NCBI GenBank assembly: GCA_905220665.1
Contig: CAJNAR010000008.1
Location: forward strand, 343,520-407,519
DNA: 64,000 bases
Source of the DNA: Albugo candida
Lineage: Eukaryota; Oomycota; Peronosporomycetes; Albuginales; Albuginaceae
Direction of reading: 5' to 3'
The translations under genes were made by a program, and so were the position numbers. Each line of letters opens with the position of its first letter. The stretch's first letter is position 1. Below, piece after piece: positions 33,698 through 44,370 of this stretch. A model generated the notes under the pieces. The model ran no database searches and was not told the DNA's origin. It saw only the letters and a list, made by a program, of their open reading frames with translations.

Positions 33698-34565
33698 TGA
33701 TTACTGGGTACTCGAATAGTGAGAGAGGACATTTCCAGTAACCACGGCCCTGAAGTTGGCTCGGATTTGCAAACTTGAGTACATGTGCCAAATGATCCCC
33801 CGTGTGAGGAAGAGTGGCATAATTTGAATCCTTATAAATTGTACGGAATAGATGTTCCGACAAAAGGATGTAATCCAGTCGATTACGTCGTGGCTGAGGG
33901 CCAGTAAAGATACGCTCTTCGGGATGCTGGTGACGCCAAGCATCGAGAAAACCCAAGTTTGAAAGCCATTCCAAACATGAGAGGCGACTTGGTTCATGAC
34001 GATATGCACCACTAGAGCAATCCAGACTTGGACAGAGAGTTGTGTTGAGATCTCCACAAACGATATGTGATGCGTTTGCTTCGAATGATCCAATTGGAAG
34101 CTGATCGAAAAAAGGTTTTCGTTCCGTTGAATCCACCGGAGCATAAACGTTGTGGACGTATACTAATGCTCCATGAATCACCAAACGAACCACCAGATAA
34201 CGATCTTGAACTGTGACATTGTGCACGGCTTCAGCAGTTTGAAATCCAGGAAAATCGTTCCGGATAATGGTCATAACACCGTTTACTCGTTCCCGAGAGG
34301 GGTGAGAGTGAAGACTATTCGTATCACTGATAAACGATTTAGTTCTGAAGTTCGATGTCAGATGAAAGCGAAATGTCTCCAGGTGCTGGCAATCACGAAA
34401 ACGAGTATCTTGGACGCAACAGAGTGCATATTTTGAAAATGTATGCTGGATGGCAAGGTGACCATTCTTTTTTATTCCGTTTGTGTTGACGGAAAGAATG
34501 GTCTTATTTGTCCACGAAAAAGTGGCCGTTGAGCTTCCCTTAGTATTGAACTGAAAGGGATCCAA
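33549..34565 (-). pseudogene. LINE A ORF2 N-terminal APE-type endonuclease
   Basis: Exonuclease-endonuclease-phosphatase fold motifs appear in order: ILSVNTNG, CCVQDTRF (the usual catalytic Glu is Asp here), VYVHNVYAPVD, HIVCGDLNTTL, RNRLDYILLS and TGDHL. The frame starts without ATG. Its first in-frame codons overlap the end of the preceding frame, in the +1 register across TAC-TAA-GGG at about 34540. LINE B has the same arrangement at 41469-41479. Confidence 0.85.
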
Positions 34566-35214
34566 CGACGAGTTTGTGAATACCGTCTTCCTCCTTCAGC
34601 TGTAGTATAGAAGTCTCGTCGGTAAGAAAACGGTTGGATGACTGAAGCTGCACCAAGTCGTCGAAAATGGGACTTTCCCACTTTGCGTCAAACCACTCGC
34701 TGAGGCAAAGTGTACCCAACGGTGATCGCAAAATGTGCAACAACACATTCGTGTGAAGCAGACGACAGTGATGAGCTGGAATCCATACCACTGGCTGACC
34801 AGTAACGTACTGGATCCAGTGGTCGCTGTGATATATGGTTGGTGCCGTGCACATCAACATCAGCTCAAAGAACGCGAGCGAGGTTGTTGCTCGTGTCAAT
34901 TCCTCCACTTCAGCTGACGCATTCCACCAGTTGTCCACCGCTTCGAGCATAACTTTCCGAACAGCCGAAACGGAACCACCGACTTTCTTCGACCATTTTT
35001 TGCTAAACGTGGTATCCGAATTCGGTTCGGATGCTGCCAAAACACGATTTATTGTGTGTATTCGCACCACTTGATCCAAGCATGGGTCATTGGACCTCAT
35101 GCAACGATTGAGCACTCCATGTAGTGCAATCGGATGATCTAATGCAAATTGGAGGAATACTGTCTCCGTTGGATGTGAAACCAACATGTTTACTTGCTTT
35201 CGCAGCGTAAACAT
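34540..35214 (-). pseudogene. LINE A ORF1 C-terminal domain with DHWIQY and HHCRLL motifs, unknown function
   Basis: An open piece of 224 codons. Compared with LINE B (41469-42056) it strongly conserves MCTAPT, DHWIQY, VWIP.HHCRLL and a downstream W-x2-KW. The conservation between two diverged copies suggests a functional domain in the ancestral element. The His-His-Cys cluster could bind metal, which is unproven. It ends at TAA 34540-34542, where the ORF2 frame takes over. Confidence 0.6.
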
Positions 35215-35454
35215 CTTCTTTCAACAAAGTATCCGGTCGAGGAGGAGACTGAGCTGTTTTCACATCTTGAATTAAGAAGTCCACTACTTCTGCCACACGA
35301 GTCGGACAATCGTTCTTTTCAATTCGGGTGTGGTTTTTTTTTGATGAAGTGAGCCGCTTTTTTTAGAATCGGCCAAATCGTTTTTCACCACAAGCTTGGA
35401 TGGTACAACCTGGTACCTTTTCCCAAAGTTGTCCTTCGTACTTAACGTCGATTT

Positions 35455-36893
35455 TTACAAAGTCGACGTCGACGGAGCCGAGCACATTGAAATAATTGCT
35501 CGTAGCCAAATCTTCCACATGTCTTCGGCGAACTTCGACTCGTCTTGTTCGGTAATATTTGCTGCATTTTCTTCGACAGCCTGAACAGCGGAGGGAATAT
35601 TCTCTTGAGTTGGAACAGAGTTTTGTAATACTGGAATCTTCTCATCGTCAGCGGTGGTAACAGGGGTGTCTTGAAGATTAGATTGCTTTTTTTCAAGACA
35701 TTGTTTAGACACCTTCGGTAATTTGCTGGTGATTTTTTCCTGTTCTGGTGTCGTTTTCGACTTCATGGGCTGGCTTTTGACCGATGAAGCGGTTGGGTTC
35801 GTCGGTTTTTGATTCGGCTGAGGAGTTTTCACCGGCAGCAGTAAGCAGTGTGGACTGCGCTGACCCATCCTCAACCGATCAACCGGGAGTGGAGAAGCTT
35901 TCCCTCGAGCCAAATAGTATCTCCCCTCGATACATATTTGCTCACAAATTTTTCCGCCAACCATTAGCTGTTCAGGACAGCTTGTATCGCGGAAATAAAC
36001 TCTCCAAGTCGACATAGCAAGTCGTCTGGAAGCCACTGCTTCGCGAAAGTTCTCATACAGAACATCGCACCCAAGACGATGCAAAGCCGACGCAATGTTG
36101 AGTGTGGACATTTCCGGTCCAATTCCGAAAATATCCAAGAAAAATCTTGAACCAAGAATATCGAATTCACGGAATGAGTATTTGTTCCCAAGAATCGTAA
36201 CAGTTTCGTGGGCCAATTTATGGCAAACTTCCTCTTCGGTAACGAGGAGTCTCAAATTACCACCAGGTAATTTAGCCAATTGGCCAATTTTCCCTGCTTC
36301 GAAAAGCTCGTCGACGATCACATTACCGTGATCTCGAACGAAGGATTGCAAAATATGCGCTGGTGAGGTTCGAATCAGCGCCTGACCAGTCTCCAGCACT
36401 ACCGAGAATTTTGCACTGGGTAGTGCGAAGGGTTTTGCTGCAGTCAAGTGTGCAGACAAAATCTACCAACTTGGGCGGCCATTTTCGAAAAGCTTTTCAA
36501 TAGCGCGAAGATCCGCAGCTAATGGCTTAGGCATTTCAACCTTCCATGTTGCTTTTTTAGCCGCTTTATCCTTGCGGATTTCCTCGTTACCCTTCAGGAT
36601 ATCCGCCAAGGTAGGCCGGTTTTCTTGTTTAACCGGTTTTTTTTTACCGATACAGGAGGTAATGACGCGGCCGCGTCATCGATGTCCATAGAGGTCGATG
36701 GAATCTCCTTCGGTAGAATAGGAGCTGACTCAACAGTCATGGTCACATCTGATTGGACCGTTTCAGATTCCGTGGATTCTCAGTGGCTTGTGGCCGCATC
36801 CAAAGAAACATTTTCCGTTGGAACTGGTGGACGAGTTGTGACATCGTCGGACGACGTAACGACGGGTAAACGCGAAATGTCGATAGAAACCAT
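35455..36893 (-). pseudogene. LINE A ORF1 (gag-like), N-terminal and central part
   Basis: A start-like MVSIDISRLP at 36893 matches LINE B MVQVDISTQP. A broken stretch follows, then a long open piece (36459-35455). It carries KLPGGNLRLLVT, YSFREFDILGSRFFLDI, LHRLGCDVLYENFREA and STWRVYF, aligned with LINE B at 43400-42980. The later part is Pro/Lys/Gln-rich and low complexity. The central part may be an RNA-binding fold of the kind found in LINE ORF1 proteins; no zinc knuckle is clear. Confidence 0.65.
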
Positions 36894-36994
36894 TCTGTTG
36901 GAGAGAATAGTAGTCAATAAGGTTGGTTTGGTTACAAGTTGGTTGTTGTGTATCCGGTTTGCGAGGTACGTAGCAGCTGGCAAATTGAGAAGTT

Positions 36995-37009
36995 CCGTAC
37001 CCAGCTCAG
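36995..37009. repeat. 15-bp target-site repeat between LINE A and LINE B
   Basis: CCGTACCCAGCTCAG. It is the right-hand repeat of LINE A and the left-hand repeat of LINE B at the same time, so one element probably inserted into the target copy made by the other. Confidence 0.85.
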
Positions 37010-37300
37010 TTGAAGGTGTCTATATTACTAGAATTAGACTAACTGACTTCTCTAGTTGCCTAGGCTATCTTAAATAGCATATATACATATAAAAAACGTT
37101 TCGTGAAATACCTGTGAGAGATGATAATATGTCTTCTCATTGATAATCTCGTATCGTCGTAGCCTCAGCCACATTAATACGAGACTGTGTCCAGCTTGTA
37201 AATGCTGTAAAGTTGTAAAGTTGTAAAAATGGTCCAAAAGTACCGTATTTTGCAAATTGGTGTGCGCCACACTAGGCGGAACAATGCCAGCCAACTAGGA

Positions 37301-38200
37301 CTAGGATCCGAGTTGCACTTGCCTTTCCACTCGCCTGTGCCGTACCCGCAGTAATGATCTTCGACTTCTGAAAAATCCGCCGAATGATCCTTGCGTAGCG
37401 AGTTGTTCCAAAACTTTAGCAAGCCGAATGCGTTCCTCTTGTTCGTAACACTGTCTTCGAAAGTACTGAACGTGCGCACTAAACGTGGTGTAGATCACGG
37501 AAAGTGCTGGAATTGTCGGAGTTGCTGATCGCTGATCAAACAGACGACGATTCCGATCTGTCCAGACGAAGTGCAGTGTCACCGCTTGCAATGCAAGCCA
37601 TTAATCTGATATAATTGCTAAATAATCTTTCCAATCCGACCGTAGTGTTGGTACGATTGCACATGCAATATGCGTCCAACGTGGTCGAGAGGAGAAAAAC
37701 TGATCCCAACTAGGGAGTAACTCCCTCCATAACTGTGACGTGTGATCGCACTCTAGAAAGAGATGTTGATCGGATTCCACTGCCCCACACGAAGGCTGCG
37801 TGCACAATATAATGTCGGGCTAAACATCCTTTAAGAACCAGAAACGAGATCGAACTGGCAACATCCGAAAGGCTAGACGTAACTGTAAATCTTCGAAAAT
37901 TGGTAATACACGTTTCCGAAGATGCCGTGATGTAGCCATAAAAGTTCCCACTCGTTCTGAATCCAGTGCGTCCGATCTCTCCCGTGATGACCAATGTGTC
38001 GACATCGGATGACTCTTGGTTGGTTCGGGAGGTTTTTCAGACGATTCGTGAGAGTTGTGAGCGTGGAATAGATGGAAAATAATGTTTCCTTTCCTTGCTT
38101 CTTGCTCCCACATAAAATGATCTGCCACTTGTGGTTGGTGTAATCCAAGTGATGGGACCAATCGTCGAGTGGATACGATGGAGAATCTGAGTGACTTCAT
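37301..38200 (-). pseudogene. LINE B ORF2 C-terminal part with zf-RVT region
   Basis: Fragments 38200-37820, 37807-37601 and 37591-37301, in changing frames, cover RSRFWFLK, CTQPSCGAVESDQHLFLEC (Cys-x5-Cys...His...Cys) and VWTDRNRRLFDQRS, ending near VRHRRVERQVQ. LINE C carries a nearly identical but less broken version. Confidence 0.75.
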
Positions 38201-38222
38201 TGTAAAGTCGAGTCAGCAACTT

Positions 38223-39568
38223 TTATTCAGCCATATCCGATTTGTTTAGCTCTTCGTCGTTGTAATAGTTGGCGACGAAATCTTCCTTCGTTGGCCATGT
38301 GTCGTTTTCTCGAAAAAAGTCTTGAAGACTGCGAATATCGAAAAGCGTAGCAAACGATTTCCGAAATGTTCGATGTGGTTCATCCACCATGCCAAGATTG
38401 TACCAAACGTTTTGCGTACTCGGGTTACGAGTAGCAGCTTCGTAATGTAATTTTTGGTCGCAGTGAAACCACATCGGTTGTTCCGTAGTACTGACGGCGT
38501 TGTGAAACATTCAAATCTGATATTGAAATGCTCCAATCCATCTGATGCCACATTTTAAAGGCGTGTTTCCACCATGACGACATGCTCTCCCATTGAACCA
38601 TTTTTCCATGATGATTTGGTGCGATGGTGAATATATCCATCGGCTTGTGTGGTCCAAAAGGAGGTTGGATAAGTTGTAATAATTCCGTCGAGGCAGTTGT
38701 CCAATTCGCAGGAATAATTGTTGACGCATCGGATGCGAACTGCTGAAGGAATTGAATACGTTGTAGCTTCAGTCGTCCCAACAAAAAAGGAACTTGTAGT
38801 CCACCATCTTGTCGGCAAAGATATAAAAATTCTTTGCTGAGTAGGTGAACATGTTTTGAATCTTTTTTGTGTTTCCGACCAAGCACAAATCGATTTAACA
38901 TCGATTGCCACTGTCGAATAGTCACTGCTGGTATGTCTACGTGCATCGTGTAATGCCACAAACGTGATAAAAATATCGTCTGCGCAACCAGTAGTCGACC
39001 ACGGATAGTTCGTGCTCGTCGAAACCATACACCAAACCCATCGTAAAAACGCTTGTCGAGAATTGAAATAACCATCGAGTGAGTTGGTTTCTGGCCGAAC
39101 GGAATACCCAAATACTTGAACGAATCCTCCGGACCCATTATGGTCAAATTGGGAATACGTGGACACGGCATGGTCCGATTCAGCGAGAGCAAAGATGATT
39201 TACTCACGTTGAGTTTCGCACCCGATCCATCGCAATAGACTTGACGAGTTCGAGTTGCGTCAAAACAACATTTGGTGTCTCTGAAAGCAATGTCGAATCG
39301 TCCGCAAAAATAAATCAGTCGCGACCGTCGTGCCATTAATCCAAATTCCATGCTCTTCATGTTGTTGAAGTAAATTTCCCAAAGGCTCGATCGTCATCAG
39401 AAAAAGCAATGCTGAGAGAGGATCACCTTGTTTCACTCCACGTTCTGGCGTAATGGACGGTGTGATATTTCCATTAATCATCAACTGCGCCTTTGTGTTA
39501 TTGTACAAAAGACGAACCCAGTCGATGAAACTTTTTCCAACGCCCATCTTGTCCAAAACGCGAAACAT
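38223..39568 (-). pseudogene. LINE B ORF2 RT second half and connection region
   Basis: Fragment 39568-39260 has RGVKQGDPLSALLFLMTIEP. The catalytic FADDSTL can be read only in a third frame near 39300, flanked by two shifts. Then YCDGSGAKLNVSKSSLL, FKYLGIPFGQ and RRARTIRGRLLVAQT follow in 39360-38425. A final piece (38510-38223) continues in another frame. The FADD residues are encoded in the DNA but not reachable from the upstream frame. Confidence 0.75.
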
Positions 39569-39574
39569 GTACGC

Positions 39575-41479
39575 TCAATTGACTCGATCATAAGCTTTCT
39601 CAAATTCGAGAAAAGTCGCATATGCTTCCTCCCCACGATGAGTGACCAAGTCTTGGATGTCGGTGAGATGTCGAATATGATGATGCATTGACCTTCCGCG
39701 CGCAAATGCTTTTTGATCTTGATGGATCAATTTTGGCAAAAACCGTTGCAATCGATACGCCAACACTTTTGGAAGTACTTTTAAATCGACGCAAAGCAGT
39801 GCGATCGGTCGATAGTTGCCAGGATCACCTCGTGATCCTTTCTTGTATAAAAGTGTGATTGCTGAGTGACGTTGTGATCGAAGTAAAATTCCTCTTTCCA
39901 GCTGATATTCGAACACGATCTTCAGACACTCGCCAAACGTTTCCGGATCAAGCTGATAAAATGCAGCTGGTAATCCATCCATACCTGGAGAAGAACTACT
40001 CCGCATGTGCTTGATCGCTTCCGCCATCTCGGTCGTACTTAAGCGAGTTGAGAGACGGTCTTGCTCTGCTGAGGCAAGGGAAACTTGAATCGAATCGAGT
40101 AACTTTTTTTGCTTTCTTTCACACGGATCATCTGAGTCGGTCTCGGAGCTATAAAGAGAGCCCATGACACCATCCCAATGATCTCTGAATTCGTCAATGA
40201 TCTCCCTCGGGTTCGATGTCACGGTACCACATTTTTTGGTAACATTTTCGATCGGCACGCGACGACAAGAACTATCCGGAGGGCGAAAAAAATACTTGGA
40301 AGAGTTCTCCATATGCTTCACGTGATGGTCGAAGCTTTCATCTTGGTTGTTTTTTGCATTGTTCTCGACTGAAGTTCTAAATTGTTCAAGACTCGATTCG
40401 TAAAAATACCGTGACTCGTTGGTGTCGTGAATTCGATATCGAGCTGCTGCGACTTCCAAAACACGCTGGCTAGACTCAACATCACGTCGGCTATCTTGTG
40501 CAACCTTTTTTTCGATTCCTTGAAGCTGTTTCTTGATTTTCGTCTTCCAACTTTCCCACATTTTTCCGGGATTCGAAGTTGTCCGTAACTGTTCGAGCAC
40601 CAAATTCGCTTCCAATTTGATTGCTTCGACAACTTTAGGATATTCAAATAGTCGTAATGAACATTTCCAATATCCTCGACCCGGAGTTTGAGCTGGATTT
40701 GCAAAAGTTACTTTTTGTGCCAGATGATCTCCCGCATGTCTTGGACGGAAATACCCAGAGGTTTTGTATATCATATTGAATAGCTCTTCCGACATGCAGA
40801 TGTAATCTGGTCTATTCTTGCGCGGTAATGGTCCTGTAAATACTTTTTCAGTCGGATGTTGGATTCGCCAAGGGTCTACAACACCCAACTGTGAAAGCCA
40901 TTCCAAACATGCTAATCGAGTTGGTTCGTGTCGAATTGTTCCACTCGAAGCTTCGATGGCTGAATCAAGTGGTGTGTCAAAATCACCAAATACGATATGT
41001 GTTGCGGTCGATTCGAAAGTGGTGTAGAGTAATAACTCATGAAAAACCACTCATTCCTCGGCCGTGACCGGTGCATATACATTGTGAATATACACCGGTG
41101 CATCGTGAATGAGAAGACGCACAACCAAATAACGATTTTGAATGCTTCGTTCGGTGAGTTCTTCAGCTGTTTCATAACCGGGAAAGTCCGAACGAAGGAT
41201 TGTCATGACGCCGCCACTGCGGTTTTGAGTCGGATGGAGAAAAGCACTGTTGTTATCATTGACAAACATTTTGTGTTGCATTTTTGAGGATAATAGAAAC
41301 TGAAATGAGTCCAGTTGGTTGTGGTCGTGAAACTTGGTTTCTTGAACACAACAAATGGAGTGTTGTGATAAGATGTGGTCGATAAAAAGATGACCATTTT
41401 TATGAATTCCATTGACATTCACCGTGAGTGCTGAGATATTGTTCCACGTTGAAATAATCGAGGAGCCCTTAGCATTCAA
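39575..41479 (-). pseudogene. LINE B ORF2: APE endonuclease and RT first half, interrupted by one TGA
   Basis: The two open pieces 41479-41051 and 41050-39575 are in the same frame, separated by a single TGA at 41053-41051. Endonuclease motifs: LTVNVNG, CCVQETKF (catalytic Glu intact), VYIHNVYAPV, HIVFGDFDTPL, KNRPDYICMS, AGDHL. Then come the linker and RT motifs SSPGMDGLPAAFYQ, NYRPIALLCVDLK, DQKAFARGRSMHHHIR and EFEKAYDRVN, followed by TGA where LINE A has Trp. The frame has no ATG at its start. Confidence 0.85.
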
Positions 41480-42056
41480 GCTGAAGTGGACCAGAAATCA
41501 ACCGCGTTTCACCCTCTTGTTGTGAAAGGTAAAGTGTTGTAGGTTCCTCTGGAAAAAAGCTGAGGTTGACTGAAAGCTCAGCGATGTCACCATGGAGGAG
41601 TCCGCGCCATTTACCTCCAAACCATTGAGACCAACACTTGATGCCCACATCGGAGTGGAAGAAGGATATGATGACATTAGTTGGGAGTAAACGACAATGA
41701 TGACCCGGAATCCAAATCACAGGTCCATCGGTGAGATATTGGATCCAGTGATCGTTTGTGTAGAATGTCGGGGCAGTACACATAAATAAGAGTTCCAAAA
41801 ACGCGAGTGCTTTGGTTGCTCGAGTCAAAACGAGAACTATGTCCGGCACTGACGTCCACCACGACATGACTTTCTTGAACAAGACAGATCGTTTTGATGG
41901 AACTTTTCCACCAACATGGCGACTCCATCGTGTCGCAAACGTAACATCATCACCGAGCTTGTACGCTGCAAAAACCCGATTTATCATGAGCAGATGCGCC
42001 AATTCATCCAACGCTTTATCATTCGACTCCATACACGCTAGTAGCACACCATTCAT
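41469..42056 (-). pseudogene. LINE B ORF1 C-terminal domain (DHWIQY/HHCRLL)
   Basis: The counterpart of 34540-35214 in LINE A, with MCTAPTFYTNDHWIQY and VIWIPGHHCRLL. It ends at TAA 41471-41469 in the context TGC-TAA-GGG. The ORF2 frame is +1 relative to it and overlaps by about 30 nt. Confidence 0.6.
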
Positions 42057-42123
42057 CGTGATCGGATGATCAAGTGCCGCTCGGATAATTTTGTCCGGAT
42101 TTGTGCAGAACTGGACTAGCTTT

Positions 42124-43944
42124 CTAACGTGATGGATGCAAGAATCGGCTTGAACTAGCTTGTCCGGTCGGAGTGAGTGAAAGGGAATTTTTGGAATCGA
42201 TATCCATTAGCTCCCCTATCTCACCAACTCGGGTTGGTCGTTCCGATTTCTCGATTGTTGTATGCCGTTTTTGATAAAAGTGTGCCGCCTCTTTCGAGGT
42301 GGCCACCTCTTTTGGCATCCGTGCTTTCACGGGGATGATTTGAACTCGATTTACATTCTCCGGATTGGCAACCGCTTTTACTGCTTCGATCTCCACCTCG
42401 ATAGTTGCGAGCACAGCAAAATAATTACTCGTCGCTAACTTCGGAAGCGCAAGAGGTGGTGCTTTGGAGACCATTTGTTTGAACGGCTCCACCTGGTTAC
42501 GTTTTCCACTCGTCCATGCCAACTTCATGGATACATCTCCATCCCGCTCCACCCGCGGTTGTGAGTATGACTGACTGGTCAGTTGGAGGATGGGATGAGT
42601 GGGTTGCAACAAAGCTGGTGCTCCTGGTGGTGTGATAGCGGGAGGAGTGCTGAGCTCCAACGAGATTTGATCGGAGAGCTTCCTTTCAGGTGCCCTCGTC
42701 TCCAATTCTTGACTGGGAACTGGATTCACTACCTTTTGTGGTGCCACCACGAGTGCCGCTGGTTCGGTTGCTTGGTTTTGTTGCTTTTTTTGTTTTTGTT
42801 TGTTGTGAATCGGAGTTGAAGATTGATTGTGGTTTTGCTGTGTCTTTTGCTTGTTGGTGTGTTGTTGCCGTGCTCCCGTGGCTGCTGTAGCACCCAAATC
42901 CAAGCAATAAGGACCACGTTGACCGAAACGTGGTCGTTCCGTTGGAATAGGAGCATTTTCCCCCTTACTGGGTAAAGTTGTTTGTCGTAAGCGATTTGTT
43001 CAATCACTTTACCAACTCTAACCAGTTGTTGGGGGCACGTCAAACAACCAAAGTAAACTCGCCAAGTCGACATCACCACTTCCTTAGTGGGAATTGCCTC
43101 GCGAAAGGTGTCATACACCACTTGACATCCGAGTTGGTGAAGAGCGCGGAGTATGTTGTTACGCCCCTCCTCCGCACCTACGCCGACAACATCGAGGTAG
43201 TACTTTGTTTCAAGAGTATCAAACTCCCGAAAAATATACTTTTCCCCAAGGATACTCCAACTGTTGGCAGGCATCCGCAGTGGTGACCATCACCCTGATG
43301 TTTCCCCCAGACATTTTGGACACCTGAGCGATTGGCCGGCTCTCCGATAGGCTTTCAAAGACCGGATTGACGTCGTCTTGCATCAGGGATGTAAGCATTT
43401 TCCCATTTGGAGTACGGGTCAAGTACTGGTCCGTCTCCAACACCATTGGGAAGGTTGCTTTCCGGATTTGGAAAGGTCTTGCTGCTTCCAATTTCGCAGA
43501 TAAAACGCACCAATCCGGGTGCTCTCCATCAGCATAAAGCTGCAGTGTAGCCTCGATATCCGAGGCTTTCGGCTTTAGGAGCTCCACGTGAAATTTCGCT
43601 CGAGCTCTTGCCTGGTCCTTACGCATGGACTCCTGTGACTTGATAAGATCAGCAAGAGTGGGACTTTTAGTGTCGTCCACAGTTGCAGTTGCCTCTTGGT
43701 CACCCTGTGACGAGGCAACGACAGTACCGCATGTACCACCGGTACCACGTCCGACACCGGTAGTACCGGTATTACCCTGTATCGTCACACTGGGGGTGGG
43801 GGTACTTTCCACGTCATCACACAGGGGTGATGACTCATCAACAATCATGCAATCACCCAAAACAGGGTGTCTCATGAGGGTTGCCACGTCACTACAAGTG
43901 GACGCTAGCACCCTGGGTTGTGTCGATATGTCGACTTGAACCAT
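42124..43944 (-). pseudogene. LINE B ORF1 (gag-like), three overlapping frame pieces
   Basis: Pieces 43944-43219, 43274-42729 and 42903-42124 overlap in different frames. The first starts MVQVDISTQP and is Thr/Gly-rich, then reads KMSGGNIRVMVTT. The second has KYIFREFDTLETKYYLDV, LHQLGCQVVYDTFREA and STWRVYFG, aligned with LINE A ORF1. The third is a Gln/Lys/Asn-rich low-complexity tail followed by LATSNYFAVLATIEVE. At least two frameshifts disrupt it. A gag-type RNA-binding role is likely. Confidence 0.65.
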
Positions 43945-44036
43945 TGTTTTCGAGAGGAAAGAGTTGAAAAAAGTATTTTTTTCGAGTTGTTTTTAATAAA
44001 TTAGCGGGTTACTTAGTAGCCGGCAAATTGAGAAGT

Positions 44037-44051
44037 CCGTACCCAGCTCAG
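44037..44051. repeat. 15-bp target-site repeat, right of LINE B
   Basis: CCGTACCCAGCTCAG, followed by TTAAGG, which resembles the sequence after the same word at 44371 (TCGGTTAAGG). This suggests LINE B sits in a diverged relative of the hairpin element at 44371-44486. Confidence 0.8.
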
Positions 44052-44290
44052 TTAAGGGTGTTCGCCCGTAGTACTTTTATTTAGACACCGTTCCGTTACT
44101 ACAGTTTGGTGGTTATCTACTCTATTCTAATCACTAGTATGTAACGCTCTGAAGAGCCCGGTCCAACTCCTGTACAGTTATTTTCTTGTGCAGTTGCCAG
44201 CGGTCTTGACACGTCCATATCTTCATTGAGTAGGTTGATATTTACGTGGAGGATTCTTTGCCTCCGCCGAGGGGCCCCACCGCAGCCCTT

Positions 44291-44364
44291 TTGCCACCGC
44301 AGGGATTCGAACCAGGGTACACATGGTCGAAACACATGTGTACTAACCGCTAAGCCCCCCGACG
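44291..44364 (-). other. tRNA-like module (degenerate tRNA or SINE head)
   Basis: On the minus strand there is an A-box-like GCTTAGCGGTTAG (44355-44343) and a perfect B box GGTTCGAATCCC (44313-44302). Between them is a 9-bp stem, GTACACATG/CATGTGTAC (44343-44335 with 44325-44317), at the anticodon-arm position. The D stem, T stem and acceptor stem do not pair properly, so a working tRNA is unlikely. It fits a tRNA-derived SINE head or a tRNA pseudogene with internal Pol III promoter boxes. Confidence 0.5.
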
Positions 44365-44370
44365 CGGTCT

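Larger units (their letters stand above)
30224..36994 (-). mobile_element. LINE A: full-length-like, inactivated non-LTR retrotransposon (APE endonuclease type)
   Basis: A minus-strand element of about 6.8 kb bounded by the direct repeat CCGTACCCAGCTCAG. From 5' (right) to 3' (left) it carries a gag-like ORF1 with a conserved extra domain, an APE-type endonuclease, a reverse transcriptase with an intact FADD box, and a Cys/His zf-RVT region. Several frameshifts and stops make it inactive. The 3' end has no poly(A); its last bases contain GTCTA...TAGAC, a possible short hairpin. Similarity to LINE B runs throughout, but at a clearly diverged level, so the two represent different subfamilies or old copies. 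Probably L1/Tx1-like; the clade was not proven. Confidence 0.88.
37010..44036 (-). mobile_element. LINE B: full-length-like, inactivated non-LTR retrotransposon
   Basis: A 7.0-kb minus-strand element, head to tail with LINE A and of the same architecture, flanked by CCGTACCCAGCTCAG on both sides. ORF1 is at 43944-41469 and ORF2 at 41479-37301. The 5' end shares the word GGCAAATTGAGAAG with LINE A, just inside the right repeat. The 3' UTR has short hairpins (GCTAT...ATAGC, GTCTA...TAGAC) and no poly(A). ORF2 has in-frame TGA codons at 41053 and near 39570 plus two shifts around the catalytic Asp-Asp, so it is dead. It is more similar to fragment C than to LINE A. Confidence 0.88.
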
